The notes under the pieces: model-generated
What the model was told of the DNA's origin: nothing
What the model saw: only the letters and a program-made list of their open reading frames with translations
Database searches by the model: none
Assembly (NCBI RefSeq): GCF_042654345.1
Contig: NZ_JBHSGB010000004.1
Location: 1-64,000, forward strand
Length of the DNA stretch: 64,000 nucleotides
Reading direction: 5' to 3'
Source of the DNA: Pararheinheimera marina
GTDB lineage: Bacteria; Pseudomonadota; Gammaproteobacteria; Enterobacterales; Alteromonadaceae
In this document: piece by piece, positions 42,510-51,131 of the stretch
Numbering within the stretch: position 1 is the stretch's first letter
Layout: each line of letters starts with the position of its first letter
Made by a program: the position numbers and the translations under genes

Positions 42510-43916
42510 CTAGTCGTCAGCGCTGGAATGGCTTAAGCCATAGCGTTCCAGTTTTTTTAATAAGCCCTGGCGGGAAATACCCAGGGTGCGTGCCGCCTGG
42601 CTTTTATTGCCGCCATGCTGCTGCAAAGCCTGCTGAATTAAACGGATTTCCAGTGCTTTTACCTGCTCATCCAATCCGCCAAGCAGCGCGCTGTCGACCA
42701 CTTCAGTGTCGGCGCCGCCGCCCTGACTGTCCAGATGCAGCAACTGAATATCCGACAACCGGATCACGCCCTGCTGGGCAATAGCCGCCACACTTTCCAG
42801 CGTGTTTTTCAGCTCCCGCACATTGCCCGGCCACTGCTTTTGCAAAAACCATTGCATAGCACCGGTTTCCAGCGCAAAGGCCTGACCCTGTTGTTCTTTC
42901 AGTTGCTCCAGAAAAAAGCGGATCAGCAGCGGTATATCTTCCCGGCGTTGGTCCAGCGCCACGGTTTCCATGGTGACGCCTTTGATCCTGTAATACAGAT
43001 CTTCGCGGAATTTGCCCTGCCGCACTAAGTCGGGCAGGTTGGCGTTGGTGGCAGACACCAGGCGAATATCAATATGCTGCATCTCGCGCCCCCCCACCGG
43101 GTAATAGCTGCCTTCCTGCAACACCCGCAGCAATTTCACCTGCATCGGCAATGGCATTTCACCTATTTCATCGAGAAACAAGGTGCCACCGTCGGCCAGT
43201 TTCAGCAGGCCCTGACGGTCTTTGTCAGCGCCGGTAAAGGCCCCTTTGACGTAACCAAACAACTCACTTTCCAGCAGCTCCGCCGGAATAGCGCCGCAGT
43301 GCACCGACACAAAGGCTTTGTCGGCTCTGTTGCTCAGTTGATGCAGCGCTTTGGAGATCACCTCTTTGCCGGTGCCGGATGGCCCGGTCACCAGCACCCG
43401 CACCTCAGTGGGCGCAATGCGCTGCACCAGAGTGTGGATACTTTCCATATGAGCGGAATGCCCGGCCAGGCTGGGTAATGGGCTGCTGACCGGCGTGGCC
43501 TGACGCAATTGCAGCAGCTCTTTTTCCAGCTGATGTTTGGTGACCGCCCGTTTCACCACCACCGCCAGTAAATCCGGATCTATGGGTTTAGCAATAAAAT
43601 CCCAAGCACCCTGACTGATGGCTTTTAAGGCTAAATCGCGCTCCGCGTGGCCGGTCAGAATAATCACTGGCCGGCTGGCCAGCTGTGGCACCAGGTTTAA
43701 TGTATGCTGCGGGTCAAAATGCGGTGGCAAGGCCAGGTCCAACAAAATTAAATCGGCGTCAAACTGGCCAAGCTGCTGCTGAGCTTCCTCCACGCTGGCG
43801 GTGCTGACCACCTGATAACCCTGTTGCTGCAAAAATCGTTCGGCCAGCAAGCGGAACGCTGGCTCATCATCCACAATCAGCACTTTGGCGGTTGCGTCTT
43901 TGCCTTTAGCCAACAT
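42510..43916 (-). CDS. NtrC-type sigma-54-dependent response regulator
   Basis: About 468 residues. The receiver domain is VLIVDDEPAFRLLAERFL, with phosphoacceptor Asp in DLILLDLALP and Lys in DFIAKPID. The AAA+ domain has Walker A TGPSGTGKEVISKAL, sigma-54 contact loop ESELFGYVKGAFTGA and Walker B GGTLFLDEIGEMP. The Fis-type helix-turn-helix NKSQAARTLGISRQGLLKKLERYG is at the C-terminus. All activator residues are present. The start at 43916 overlaps the kinase stop by 11 nt, which suggests translational coupling. The divergent CIO oxidase operon carries a sigma-54-like promoter and an upstream palindrome, so it is the likely target. Confidence 0.92.
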   Translation of the reverse strand: MLAKGKDATAKVLIVDDEPAFRLLAERFLQQQGYQVVSTASVEEAQQQLGQFDADLILLDLALPPHFDPQHTLNLVPQLASRPVIILTGHAERDLALKAISQGAWDFIAKPIDPDLLAVVVKRAVTKHQLEKELLQLRQATPVSSPLPSLAGHSAHMESIHTLVQRIAPTEVRVLVTGPSGTGKEVISKALHQLSNRADKAFVSVHCGAIPAELLESELFGYVKGAFTGADKDRQGLLKLADGGTLFLDEIGEMPLPMQVKLLRVLQEGSYYPVGGREMQHIDIRLVSATNANLPDLVRQGKFREDLYYRIKGVTMETVALDQRREDIPLLIRFFLEQLKEQQGQAFALETGAMQWFLQKQWPGNVRELKNTLESVAAIAQQGVIRLSDIQLLHLDSQGGGADTEVVDSALLGGLDEQVKALEIRLIQQALQQHGGNKSQAARTLGISRQGLLKKLERYGLSHSSADD

Positions 43917-45801
43917 GGGCAGGCTCCTTAGGTAAACTGAATTCAAAAGTCACAGCCCAGCCCAAATCTGCCCGGTGGCAAATCTGGCCCTGATGGGCGT
44001 CAATAATACGTTTAATAATGGCCAGCCCCAGACCGCTACCACCCGCTCTCTTGCTGATAAAAGGCCGGAATAGCTGGGCCGACACCGCCGGGTCCAGTGC
44101 CGGGCCATTATTGTGCAGCCGCAGCTGCACCTGATCGGCCAGTTCCTGCGCTTCAATACAAAGCTTTGCATCCGGCTGGTTGCGCAAAAAAGCATGTGCG
44201 TTATCCAGCAAATTCAGCAATACCTGCTGCAGGCGGTGCGGGTCGGCCCGAAGCCATAATTCAGCCGGAACCTGTAAAATCAGCTGTACCTGCTGCCAGT
44301 CAAATTGCTGAGTCAGACTTTCCAGCAGCGGCCGTAGTGGCACCTGGCTGTAATTCAGATTCAACCGGCCTGAATACACCAGCATGTCAGAAATCAGCCG
44401 GTCTGCCCGTTTCAGCTGTTGCTGAATATGGCCACGTAACTCAGCGTCGACTCCAGCCGACGCCATCGAAATAATATTCAGCGGGTTGCGCAGTTCATGC
44501 GCCATCGAGGCCGCCAGCGCGCCCATTTCCACCAGATGTTGCGACGACAAGCGCTGCTTTTCGGTCTGGGCCAGCTGCAGGCTTTGTTGCAAGGTGGCAC
44601 AGCGGCTTTGCAACAACGACGCAAACACCTGCACCACCAGCCGCAAGCCGGGTGGTAAGTCTTCATCCCCACTGACCTGGCAACGCCACAAGCCCTGCAG
44701 CTCAGTAGCACTGAGCCGTAAACCGCCCAGGCCCAGGTCAATGTCCTGCAGTTGCACCAGCACCTGTTGCCCCAATTGGGCTGTCAGCAGCTGCTGAGCC
44801 GCAGCAGCCAGCTCTTGCCAGTCCGCCGCACCGGCCAGCTGCAACTGCCAGCTCTGCAAGATCTGTTCGTCCAGCCTGGCCCCCGGGTAAATCAGCCGCT
44901 CGGCCAGTCGGGCCACAGGCCGGTAACAGGCAGCGGTCAGCAACAACACCAGACTGGAATACAACCAGAGCTGCCAGACAGGCACTGTAGCCAGGGTTTG
45001 CATACCCAGCTGGCCAAACACCGTACTGATCAGCGCAATCACCAGCAGCAACAACAAACTCATCACCAGCCAGAGCAATGCCCGGTTGGCTATCGCATTG
45101 GCGGCCAGCATTTGATAGCGCACCACGCCGTACACCAGCAGCAACGGGTAACTAGGCAACAGCAGCATAGGGTACGGAAACCAATCCAGCCCAAATGACG
45201 GAAACACAAAACTGGTGGCCAGCAACAAGCCCCAGCCACCAGCCAGAAACATCGCGCCGATGGAACGCTTTTTATTGCCCTGATGATGGCGCCAGCCATA
45301 CCAGAGCACCGCATGCGCGGCGACACCCAGCAGCACTGTGTACAGCAGGTTAAGCCAGCCATAACCACTGAACACAAAGACCACGGGCAACACAGCTCCG
45401 GGAATAAGCTCACTGGCGCCGAGACTCAGGCTCAGCAGGATCACCAGCACAGAGGCAAAATACACCCAGCCAATAGCGGCTGACAGTCGTTGCAGCCAGG
45501 GTCTGTCCTGTGCGCCCTGCCGCACAAACTGAATGGCAAAATGCAGGAAAAAGGTTGGCATCAGTGGGTTAGCCAGCAACAGGCTGCGCCCCAGCACAGG
45601 TTGCTGATGCAGGATAAAAATATGCCCCAGACACCAAAGCGCCATCATGGCGCCAAAACCGGCCAACCCGGCCAGCAAGCGTTGATAGCGGGAATGCCAC
45701 CATAACCAGCCAGCCATCAGTGCAGCACAAGCCGTACTGAGCAGCATCACCAGTTCAAAAATCAGCACCAGCCCCATTTGAAACGTCAACCTTATTGACA
45801 C
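43906..45801 (-). CDS. polytopic sensor histidine kinase
   Basis: A 631-residue kinase with about nine N-terminal helices (residues 1-300), a loosely conserved linker or GAF-like region (about 310-400), then the HisKA domain with the phosphoacceptor His in MAHELRNPLNI near residue 434. The ATPase domain follows: N box LLNLLDNA, G1 NNGPALDP, G2 GGSGLGLAIIKRI. The layout of many helices plus an NtrC-type partner resembles PrsK/PrsR-like pairs. The signal may be membrane redox state, given the divergent quinol oxidase operon (inference). Confidence 0.9.
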   Translation of the reverse strand: MSIRLTFQMGLVLIFELVMLLSTACAALMAGWLWWHSRYQRLLAGLAGFGAMMALWCLGHIFILHQQPVLGRSLLLANPLMPTFFLHFAIQFVRQGAQDRPWLQRLSAAIGWVYFASVLVILLSLSLGASELIPGAVLPVVFVFSGYGWLNLLYTVLLGVAAHAVLWYGWRHHQGNKKRSIGAMFLAGGWGLLLATSFVFPSFGLDWFPYPMLLLPSYPLLLVYGVVRYQMLAANAIANRALLWLVMSLLLLLVIALISTVFGQLGMQTLATVPVWQLWLYSSLVLLLTAACYRPVARLAERLIYPGARLDEQILQSWQLQLAGAADWQELAAAAQQLLTAQLGQQVLVQLQDIDLGLGGLRLSATELQGLWRCQVSGDEDLPPGLRLVVQVFASLLQSRCATLQQSLQLAQTEKQRLSSQHLVEMGALAASMAHELRNPLNIISMASAGVDAELRGHIQQQLKRADRLISDMLVYSGRLNLNYSQVPLRPLLESLTQQFDWQQVQLILQVPAELWLRADPHRLQQVLLNLLDNAHAFLRNQPDAKLCIEAQELADQVQLRLHNNGPALDPAVSAQLFRPFISKRAGGSGLGLAIIKRIIDAHQGQICHRADLGWAVTFEFSLPKEPAHVG

Positions 45802-45818
45802 TCATCACTTTTTAAATC

Positions 45819-45833
45819 GTAAACCAGGTTTAC
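45819..45833. promoter_or_regulatory. palindrome, candidate enhancer site for the NtrC-type regulator
   Basis: Perfect 15-bp inverted repeat GTAAACC-A-GGTTTAC, about 76 bp upstream of the sigma-54-like promoter and 18 bp from the kinase start. The distance suits an upstream activating sequence. It could also control the divergent two-component genes. Confidence 0.6.
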
Positions 45834-45894
45834 AGTTATTTCAAACAACTTTAAAAAAACAATAAAAAACATAAACTTAAGTTTTATTAATTTC

Positions 45895-45910
45895 TGGCCT
45901 GAATTTCGCA
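45895..45910 (+). promoter_or_regulatory. sigma-54-like promoter of the CIO oxidase operon
   Basis: TGGCCTGAATTTCGCA has the obligatory GG (-24) and GC (-12) at 10-nt spacing, plus further consensus bases. It lies about 44 nt before the first small ORF of the operon. The AT-rich 45834-45890 stretch between the palindrome and this promoter contains AAACTTAAGTTT and could bind IHF. Confidence 0.62.
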
Positions 45911-45953
45911 ATCAGAGAGGGTGAGCTGCAACAGCTGTCAACGGAGAAGATAA

Positions 45954-46061
45954 ATGCCCGACCTGTCGTTACTTATGGCCGAATTTGTAGTACTTGGCAG
46001 CCTGCTGCTGTGTTGCTTAGCCCCAGGCCTGCTTGCCAGCCGCTTACGGAAGGACAGCTGA
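45954..46061 (+). CDS. 35-residue single-helix membrane peptide before cioA
   Basis: Small ORF with a good ribosome site (GGAGAAG) 6 nt before its ATG and its TGA stop one base before the cioA ATG. The peptide has a short acidic N-terminus (PDLSLLMAEF), one hydrophobic helix (VVLGSLLLCCLAPGLLA) and a basic tail (SRLRKDS). The arrangement suggests a small accessory subunit of the bd-type oxidase, comparable in size to CydX but placed upstream. I recognise no family. Confidence 0.6.
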   Translation: MPDLSLLMAEFVVLGSLLLCCLAPGLLASRLRKDS

Positions 46062-46062
46062 G

Positions 46063-47472
46063 ATGGAACTGGATGTTGCGCTGTTATCCCGGCTGCAGTT
46101 CGCTTTTACCGTCAGTTTTCATATTATTTTCCCGTCCATCACCATTGGTCTTGCCACGCTGATCGCGATTTGGGAAGGCTTGTGGCTGAAAACCGGTAAT
46201 CCTCAGTACCTGCAGCTGGCCAAATTCTGGATCAAACCTTTTGCCATTACCTTCGGCATGGGGGTGGTGTCCGGCATCGTGCTGTCGTACGAGTTTGGCA
46301 CCAACTTCAGCAAGTTTTCTGAACTGGCTGGTGCCGTACTCGGCCCCTTAATGGCCTATGAAGTACTCACCGCCTTTTTCCTTGAAGCTGGTTTCCTCGG
46401 GGTCATGTTGTTTGGCTGGCAACGGGTCAGCGCCAAAATGCACTTCTTTGCCACAGTCACAGTCGCCATCGGCACCTGGATTTCTGCCTTTTGGATCATT
46501 GCCGCCAACTCCTGGATGCAAACGCCACAGGGGCATCAGTGGGTCAATGGCAAACTGGAAGTCGCCAGCTGGCTGGAGGTGATTTTTAACCCATCCATGC
46601 CTTACCGTCTGGTTCATATGCTACTGGCGGCAATGATCACCGCGACCTTTGTGGTAATGGCCACCCACGCCTGGTATTTAAAACGGGGTGAACATCAGGA
46701 TTTTGGCCGTAAAGGCTTGTCGATGATGCTGTGGTTTGCGCTGGTACTCACCCCGCTGCAGGCCTGGGTGGGAGACCTGCATGGTCTGAACGTTAAAGAG
46801 CACCAGCCGGTGAAACTGGCGGCGATGGAAGGCATCTGGCAAGAAAAAGAAACCAATGTGCCACTGCTGCTGTTTGCACTGCCGGATATGAAAAACGAAA
46901 CCAATCATGCCGAACTTGCCTTGCCCGGTGTGGCCAGCCTGATCCTGACCCACAACTGGCATGGCGAGCTGCAAGGTCTGAAATCAGTACCTGCCGCCGA
47001 CCGGCCCTATGTGCCTATGGTGTTTTTCTCCTTCCGGGTGATGGTCGGCATTGGCGTGCTGATGATTGGTGTGGCTTTGGTCGGCAACTACCTGCGCTAC
47101 CGCGGAACCCTGTACCAGGCCAACTGGTTCCTGACGCCTGTCAGCTGGCTGGCTCCAGCCGGTGTGATCGCCGTATTAGCCGGCTGGTACGTGGTGGAAA
47201 TTGGCCGCCAACCCTGGCTGGTCTATGGCCTGATCCGCACCAGTGATGTGGTCAGCCCCTTACCGGCAGAGCGGGTACTGTTTTCGCTGACCTTGTTTGT
47301 GCTGGCCTACAGCTTGCTGTTTGCGGTCTATCTGTACTTTATGCGCAAGCTGATCAAAAAAGGCCCGGCACCGGTCGAGCAGTTGCAGCAGCAACGCATC
47401 GGGGTGAAAGCTTCTGGGTACGCCTTGTCCTTTACCAAACAACTGGCTGATGAATCCGAAGGAACACACTAA
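46063..47472 (+). CDS. cioA: CIO-type cytochrome bd quinol oxidase subunit I
   Basis: A 469-residue CydA homologue, the haem-bearing subunit that oxidises ubiquinol and reduces O2. The N-terminal haem-ligand His is in FTVSFHIIFPSITIG. The conserved acidic proton-path segment is AYEVLTAFFLEAGFLGVMLFGW. A second His is in RLVHMLLAA. The quinol loop is short, as in cyanide-insensitive oxidases, which accounts for 469 rather than ~520 residues. The frame opens at 46033, but the ATG at 46063 has GAAGGA upstream. Its stop overlaps the cioB ATG by one base. Confidence 0.92.
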   Translation: MELDVALLSRLQFAFTVSFHIIFPSITIGLATLIAIWEGLWLKTGNPQYLQLAKFWIKPFAITFGMGVVSGIVLSYEFGTNFSKFSELAGAVLGPLMAYEVLTAFFLEAGFLGVMLFGWQRVSAKMHFFATVTVAIGTWISAFWIIAANSWMQTPQGHQWVNGKLEVASWLEVIFNPSMPYRLVHMLLAAMITATFVVMATHAWYLKRGEHQDFGRKGLSMMLWFALVLTPLQAWVGDLHGLNVKEHQPVKLAAMEGIWQEKETNVPLLLFALPDMKNETNHAELALPGVASLILTHNWHGELQGLKSVPAADRPYVPMVFFSFRVMVGIGVLMIGVALVGNYLRYRGTLYQANWFLTPVSWLAPAGVIAVLAGWYVVEIGRQPWLVYGLIRTSDVVSPLPAERVLFSLTLFVLAYSLLFAVYLYFMRKLIKKGPAPVEQLQQQRIGVKASGYALSFTKQLADESEGTH

Positions 47473-48515
47473 TGGAACTGTCACTGGGTTTACCTTTGTT
47501 TTATTTCCTGCTGCTCGGCTTTGCCGTGCTGATGTACGTGCTGCTGGACGGTTTTGACTTAGGCATCGGCATTTTATACCCCTGGTTTAATACGGATGCC
47601 GAACACGACCACCTGATGCGCTCGGTATCCCACGTCTGGGACGGCAATGAAACCTGGCTGGTATTTGGCGGGGTGATTTTATTTGGTGCCTTCCCGGCAG
47701 CTTACGCGGCCATCGCCTCGCAGTTTTACCTGCCGATAGTGCTGATGCTGCTCGGGTTGATTTTCCGTGGGGTCGCTTTTGAATACCGCTTTAAATCCGA
47801 CAGTTCCAGACGCTGGTGGAATACCGCCTTTGCTGCAGGCTCCAGCCTGGCGGCTTTTTGCCAGGGACTGATGCTGGGCACCCTGGTGCAAGGCTCGTCA
47901 GACAGCCTGCTCAACCAATCCAGCCTGAACTGGCTCAGCCCCTTTAGCCTGTTTTGTGGTTTTGCCGTGATGGCCGGTTACGCCTTGTTGGCCTGCTGCT
48001 ACCTGGTGATGAAAAGCCGCGGTGAGCTGCAGCAAAAAGCCGCCCGTTATGGCCAGCGCCTGCTGCTGGCGGTGATGCTGGCCATGCTGCTGGTCAGTCT
48101 CTGGACTGTGTTTATTGAAGCTGAAATCCGGCTTCGCTGGTTTGGCGGCTGGCATGGGTTGTGGTTCGTTCCTCTCCCTTTGTTGTCCTTGCTGGCCGCC
48201 CGTTTATTGTTCCGTGACCTGGGCCGGGTGCAACGGCAGTTCCAGGCCGAACAAGAGGTGCAAAGCCGCCACGAAGACAGGCCGTTCTGGCTGGCAGCCA
48301 GTCTGTTTCTGTTCGCATTCGCAGGCCTGGTCGTCAGTGTCTTCCCTTACCTGTTGCCCCGGCAGCTCGATTACCTGCAGGCCGCTGCGCCAGACTCGAG
48401 CCTGCAGTTTATGTTGCCGGGGATTTTTATTTTCGTGCCGCTGATCTGCGCTTACACCCTGTGGGGCTACCGCATTTTCGCTGGCAAAGTAGAAGATTTT
48501 CAGGAGGGCTACTGA
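47472..48515 (+). CDS. cioB: CIO-type cytochrome bd quinol oxidase subunit II
   Basis: A 347-residue CydB homologue with about eight to nine helices. The N-terminus shows the family motif LLDGFDLGIGILYPW, followed by VWDGNETWLVFGGVILFGAFPAAYA and FRGVAFEYRFKS. It partners subunit I in the quinol oxidase. It is translationally coupled on both sides (TAATG before, ATGA after). Confidence 0.93.
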   Translation: MELSLGLPLFYFLLLGFAVLMYVLLDGFDLGIGILYPWFNTDAEHDHLMRSVSHVWDGNETWLVFGGVILFGAFPAAYAAIASQFYLPIVLMLLGLIFRGVAFEYRFKSDSSRRWWNTAFAAGSSLAAFCQGLMLGTLVQGSSDSLLNQSSLNWLSPFSLFCGFAVMAGYALLACCYLVMKSRGELQQKAARYGQRLLLAVMLAMLLVSLWTVFIEAEIRLRWFGGWHGLWFVPLPLLSLLAARLLFRDLGRVQRQFQAEQEVQSRHEDRPFWLAASLFLFAFAGLVVSVFPYLLPRQLDYLQAAAPDSSLQFMLPGIFIFVPLICAYTLWGYRIFAGKVEDFQEGY

Positions 48516-48640
48516 TGCAACAGCAAGGTGTTCAGCAACCCCGCCAGCAGTGGCTGTGGTTTGTCGCGTTTTATCTGCTGGGCGTCGCAGCACTGGCTGC
48601 TCTGGCGTCCTTGCTGAAATGGGCTGTGAGTTTTCTGTAA
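48515..48640 (+). CDS. 41-residue bd-oxidase accessory peptide (DUF2474/CydX-like)
   Basis: Small ORF whose ATG overlaps the cioB TGA (ATGA). A Gln-rich polar start (QQQGVQQPRQQ) is followed by a helix WLWFVAFYLLGVAALAALASLLKW. Size, position and the Trp/Phe-rich helix start match the DUF2474 peptides found behind CioB, the counterpart of CydX in E. coli. It probably stabilises the oxidase. Confidence 0.78.
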   Translation: MQQQGVQQPRQQWLWFVAFYLLGVAALAALASLLKWAVSFL

Positions 48641-48670
48641 GCGCTTAAAAATCAACCATTTTTCAGAGAA

Positions 48671-48731
48671 ATCTGGCCGCAGAATTTGATCTGTCACAAT
48701 AAATTGGCAGATTTGCGGCCGGATCTTTTTT
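48671..48731 (+). terminator. terminator of the CIO operon
   Basis: Arms ATCTGGCCGCA (48671-48681) and TGCGGCCGGAT (48714-48724) pair over 11 positions including one G-U. An inner ATCTG/CAGAT pair is enclosed, and a long T-rich tract follows. Confidence 0.82.
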
Positions 48732-48751
48732 CATTTTTTTCATTTTTCCGG

Positions 48752-48781
48752 TTGCTTTTAAAAAATCACTGCTGCTATAGT
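48752..48781 (+). promoter_or_regulatory. sigma-70 promoter of the small secreted protein gene
   Basis: TTGCTT (-35, 48752-48757), an 18-nt spacer and TATAGT (-10, 48776-48781). Transcription would start about 35 nt before the ATG at 48825. Confidence 0.65.
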
Positions 48782-48824
48782 CAGGTCAAGACCAAGCAGT
48801 TTTGGTCATGACCGGGTGCGAAAA

Positions 48825-49148
48825 ATGAGATTGTTGAGTTTTATCGCTGCATTGTTTTACCTGAGTTTGCTGAGCCCTTCAGCAGGCTATTCTGCGTCAA
48901 GCAGTTGGGTAGACGTGCGTGAAAGCAACAAAATCAGCCACCATGCCCTGGTCAGTGCAGCAACATCCTCACATCAAGCCACTGACAGCACAGAGAATTC
49001 TTCTGATCCGGACAAAACCTTAGCGCTGTGGCGTAGTTTTGAATTTCCGTCTGGTTCAGCTGTTTGCCCTCAGTCAGCCGAAAACCCGGTTTTTACTGCG
49101 CAGGTAAGGCCATACGCCAGCCGCGCACCACCTGTCGACCTCGTTTAA
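48825..49148 (+). CDS. small secreted protein of unknown function
   Basis: About 107 residues with a signal peptide (LLSFIAALFYLSLLSPSAGYSAS). A Ser/Thr/His-rich, probably disordered mature part follows, with one Cys. I choose the ATG at 48825. A GTG at 48816 is also in frame. It has its own promoter and sits between the CIO terminator and the CBS protein gene. I recognise no family. Confidence 0.6.
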   Translation: MRLLSFIAALFYLSLLSPSAGYSASSSWVDVRESNKISHHALVSAATSSHQATDSTENSSDPDKTLALWRSFEFPSGSAVCPQSAENPVFTAQVRPYASRAPPVDLV

Positions 49149-49221
49149 TTACCAACGTTTTGAATTTGTTGAATTAAATTTCAGGTTTTGTGGCCTCTGC
49201 ACAAAGCCTATCGAGGTTACC

Positions 49222-49782
49222 ATGAGAAAGTTAAATTTATTTGCCGTTGAAACTGCCGACCATTTAGTTCAGCCAGCAGAGTTTGCTGACAGCAGCCTGA
49301 ACACTGCCGCCCTGGATTTTGTCACCGACTTCAAACACAACAGCCCGATGATGATCGACGCGGACACTTGTGCTGTGGAAGCGGAAGACATGATGAAACA
49401 TGAACACAGCAAACTGAAACTGGTGATCGATGCCAACCAGGAAATGATTGGTTTAATCAGTTTCGACCAGCTGTCGATTCAGAATGTACTGCAGCGCATG
49501 GGTAAAGGCATCAACCGCAAAGAACTGTCCGTTGCTGACTTAATGTTGCCACGCAGCGAAGTGAAAGCACTGGCCTATCAGCAACTGCAACATTGCTCTA
49601 TCGGCGACGTGCTGCACACGCTGCAAAGCCATGGTGAACAATACTGTCTGGTGATTGATACCGACTCACACCATATCCGTGGCCTGATGTCGGCGGCCGA
49701 TATTGCCAGCCGCTTGCATGTGCCGGTGCACATTGAAAAGGCGCCCACCTTTTTGAATATTTTCGACAGGGTTTATGCCTGA
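49222..49782 (+). CDS. CBS-domain protein
   Basis: A 186-residue cytoplasmic protein with two CBS motifs (about residues 40-95 and 110-170) forming a Bateman module: SPMMIDADTCAVEAEDMMKHEHSKLKLVIDANQEMIGLISFDQL and SIGDVLHTLQSHGEQYCLVIDTDSHHIRGLMSAADIASRL. Such modules bind adenosine nucleotides. No effector domain is attached, so it probably regulates a partner protein. It has a weak AGG ribosome site. Confidence 0.85.
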   Translation: MRKLNLFAVETADHLVQPAEFADSSLNTAALDFVTDFKHNSPMMIDADTCAVEAEDMMKHEHSKLKLVIDANQEMIGLISFDQLSIQNVLQRMGKGINRKELSVADLMLPRSEVKALAYQQLQHCSIGDVLHTLQSHGEQYCLVIDTDSHHIRGLMSAADIASRLHVPVHIEKAPTFLNIFDRVYA

Positions 49783-49812
49783 TTGATTGATTTGTAAACG
49801 TTTTTCTTCTGC

Positions 49813-49847
49813 CCCCGTCTGCAGTCATTCCCAGCGGACGGGGATTT
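49813..49847 (+). terminator. possible terminator after the CBS gene
   Basis: CCCCGTC (49813-49819) pairs with GACGGGG (49837-49843), followed by only four T. It is weak. The surrounding 200-nt gap (49783-49989) shows nothing else I can name. Confidence 0.4.
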
Positions 49848-49989
49848 TGAAAGCCGCCACAGAGCATAGGTGACTCCAAGACCTCCCCTCTGCTGCATTG
49901 CAGTTTATGGCGGCCCTTTCAGCCTTCCCCCTCAAGTTTTTGCCGCATCTGCAGATATAAAGTCATCGACCTGTGCAGAGAGCATCACT

Positions 49990-50262
49990 ATGACAGAAAG
50001 CCGCCGCTTACAACGGATCCGAGACCTTGGGGTCAGATTACACGAACTTCGGTTAGTGTCGACGTCCGCCCAACAATCCTATGCCGGCGCCGCACTGAAC
50101 TTTCTGTTCCGTGAACACGAATTGCAACGTCCTAGCGGCGTGCCACTGGAAGTCACCTTGCTGCGGCTGGCCCAGGGTCTGGCACTAAAGTACGACTTAC
50201 CCTTCCGGCCAGACCCGGACAAAGTGATTGATTATTTCTGCCGTCAGTACCAGGTGCATTAA
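49990..50262 (+). CDS. small helical protein of unknown function
   Basis: A 90-residue basic, helical, soluble protein (TESRRLQRIRDLGVRLHELRLVSTSAQQSYAGAALNFLFREHELQRP...KVIDYFCRQYQVH). I start at 49990. The open frame extends to 49870 but the extra residues look non-coding. It is convergent with the DUF1080 gene and overlaps its stop by 4 nt. No family recognised. Confidence 0.55.
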   Translation: MTESRRLQRIRDLGVRLHELRLVSTSAQQSYAGAALNFLFREHELQRPSGVPLEVTLLRLAQGLALKYDLPFRPDPDKVIDYFCRQYQVH

Positions 50263-51131
50263 GGTTGGTTAAACAACGGCTGGTACTGCGCAGGCAAGCC
50301 GGCCAGTGGCTTTAACTGAATACGGCGGAAAAACACTTCAGCGGCTTCACTTTGCAGCTGCAATTTACCCTCAACCATCGGCTGCAGCTGGCCTTGCGGA
50401 TCCAGATAGCGCGAGTTACGCAGCACCATCACCACTTCGCCATTAACGATATGCAGGCTCTGGCCTTCAAAGCAAATCAGCTCCAGCGTGTTCCATTGGC
50501 CAGCCGGCAATTCATGGTCGGCATGACGTAACACAAAACCCTGGTTCTTTTCGCCCGCCCCCACAGGCAAAAATGGCTGAGTGGGGTCTGCCACGGCATT
50601 CATAATGGATTCTGGCAACAAAGCACGGATGTCGATGGCGGAACTGGCCTGGCTCCAGTAGTCGCCGTTATGGCCCTGCATGATCTGGAACTCTTGCGAC
50701 AACATCCAGGAGCGCCAGTACTCTTTGCCATGTTCACCGACAGCGTGGTACAGCACCCCACTGTCTTTTAACAACTGCTCGCGCGGTGGCCATTTCAGCT
50801 CGCCCCAACGGAATTGAAGTTTCAGGTGGTAATTGCGGTAACTCTGTTTGCTGGTCAGGGCGCCATAGATTTCACCACTGACCCGCAGCACAGGCTCGCC
50901 CTGCTCGTTTTGTACTGTGAATACCTTGAACTTGTCATTGCCGGTATTCAGGCCTATAGGCGCAATCACCCGACCTTGCGCGTCTTTGGGCACGTCTCCG
51001 TTATACCCCGGCTGATGACGGTAGCTTAAATAGGTGTCCCACTGGCTTAACTGCGGGTCCAATAATTGTTGCCACTCCGATGCCGCCAATTGTGGCGCTA
51101 TCAGACATAACCAAAGGCCTATCCAACGCAT
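50259..51131 (-). CDS. exported DUF1080 (3-keto-disaccharide hydrolase-like) protein
   Basis: About 290 residues with a signal peptide (WIGLWLCLIAPQLAAS) and a DUF1080/LamG-like beta-sandwich: WQQLLDPQLSQWDTYL, then YRNYHLKLQFRWGELKWPP, DSGVLYHAVGEHG, SQEFQIMQGHNGDYW. DUF1080 members include hydrolases of 3-keto-glycosides and carbohydrate-binding domains. The E-Q-I-M-Q strand is characteristic. It is predicted periplasmic or extracellular. The start at 51131 places the signal peptide at the N-terminus. Confidence 0.82.
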   Translation of the reverse strand: MRWIGLWLCLIAPQLAASEWQQLLDPQLSQWDTYLSYRHQPGYNGDVPKDAQGRVIAPIGLNTGNDKFKVFTVQNEQGEPVLRVSGEIYGALTSKQSYRNYHLKLQFRWGELKWPPREQLLKDSGVLYHAVGEHGKEYWRSWMLSQEFQIMQGHNGDYWSQASSAIDIRALLPESIMNAVADPTQPFLPVGAGEKNQGFVLRHADHELPAGQWNTLELICFEGQSLHIVNGEVVMVLRNSRYLDPQGQLQPMVEGKLQLQSEAAEVFFRRIQLKPLAGLPAQYQPLFNQP

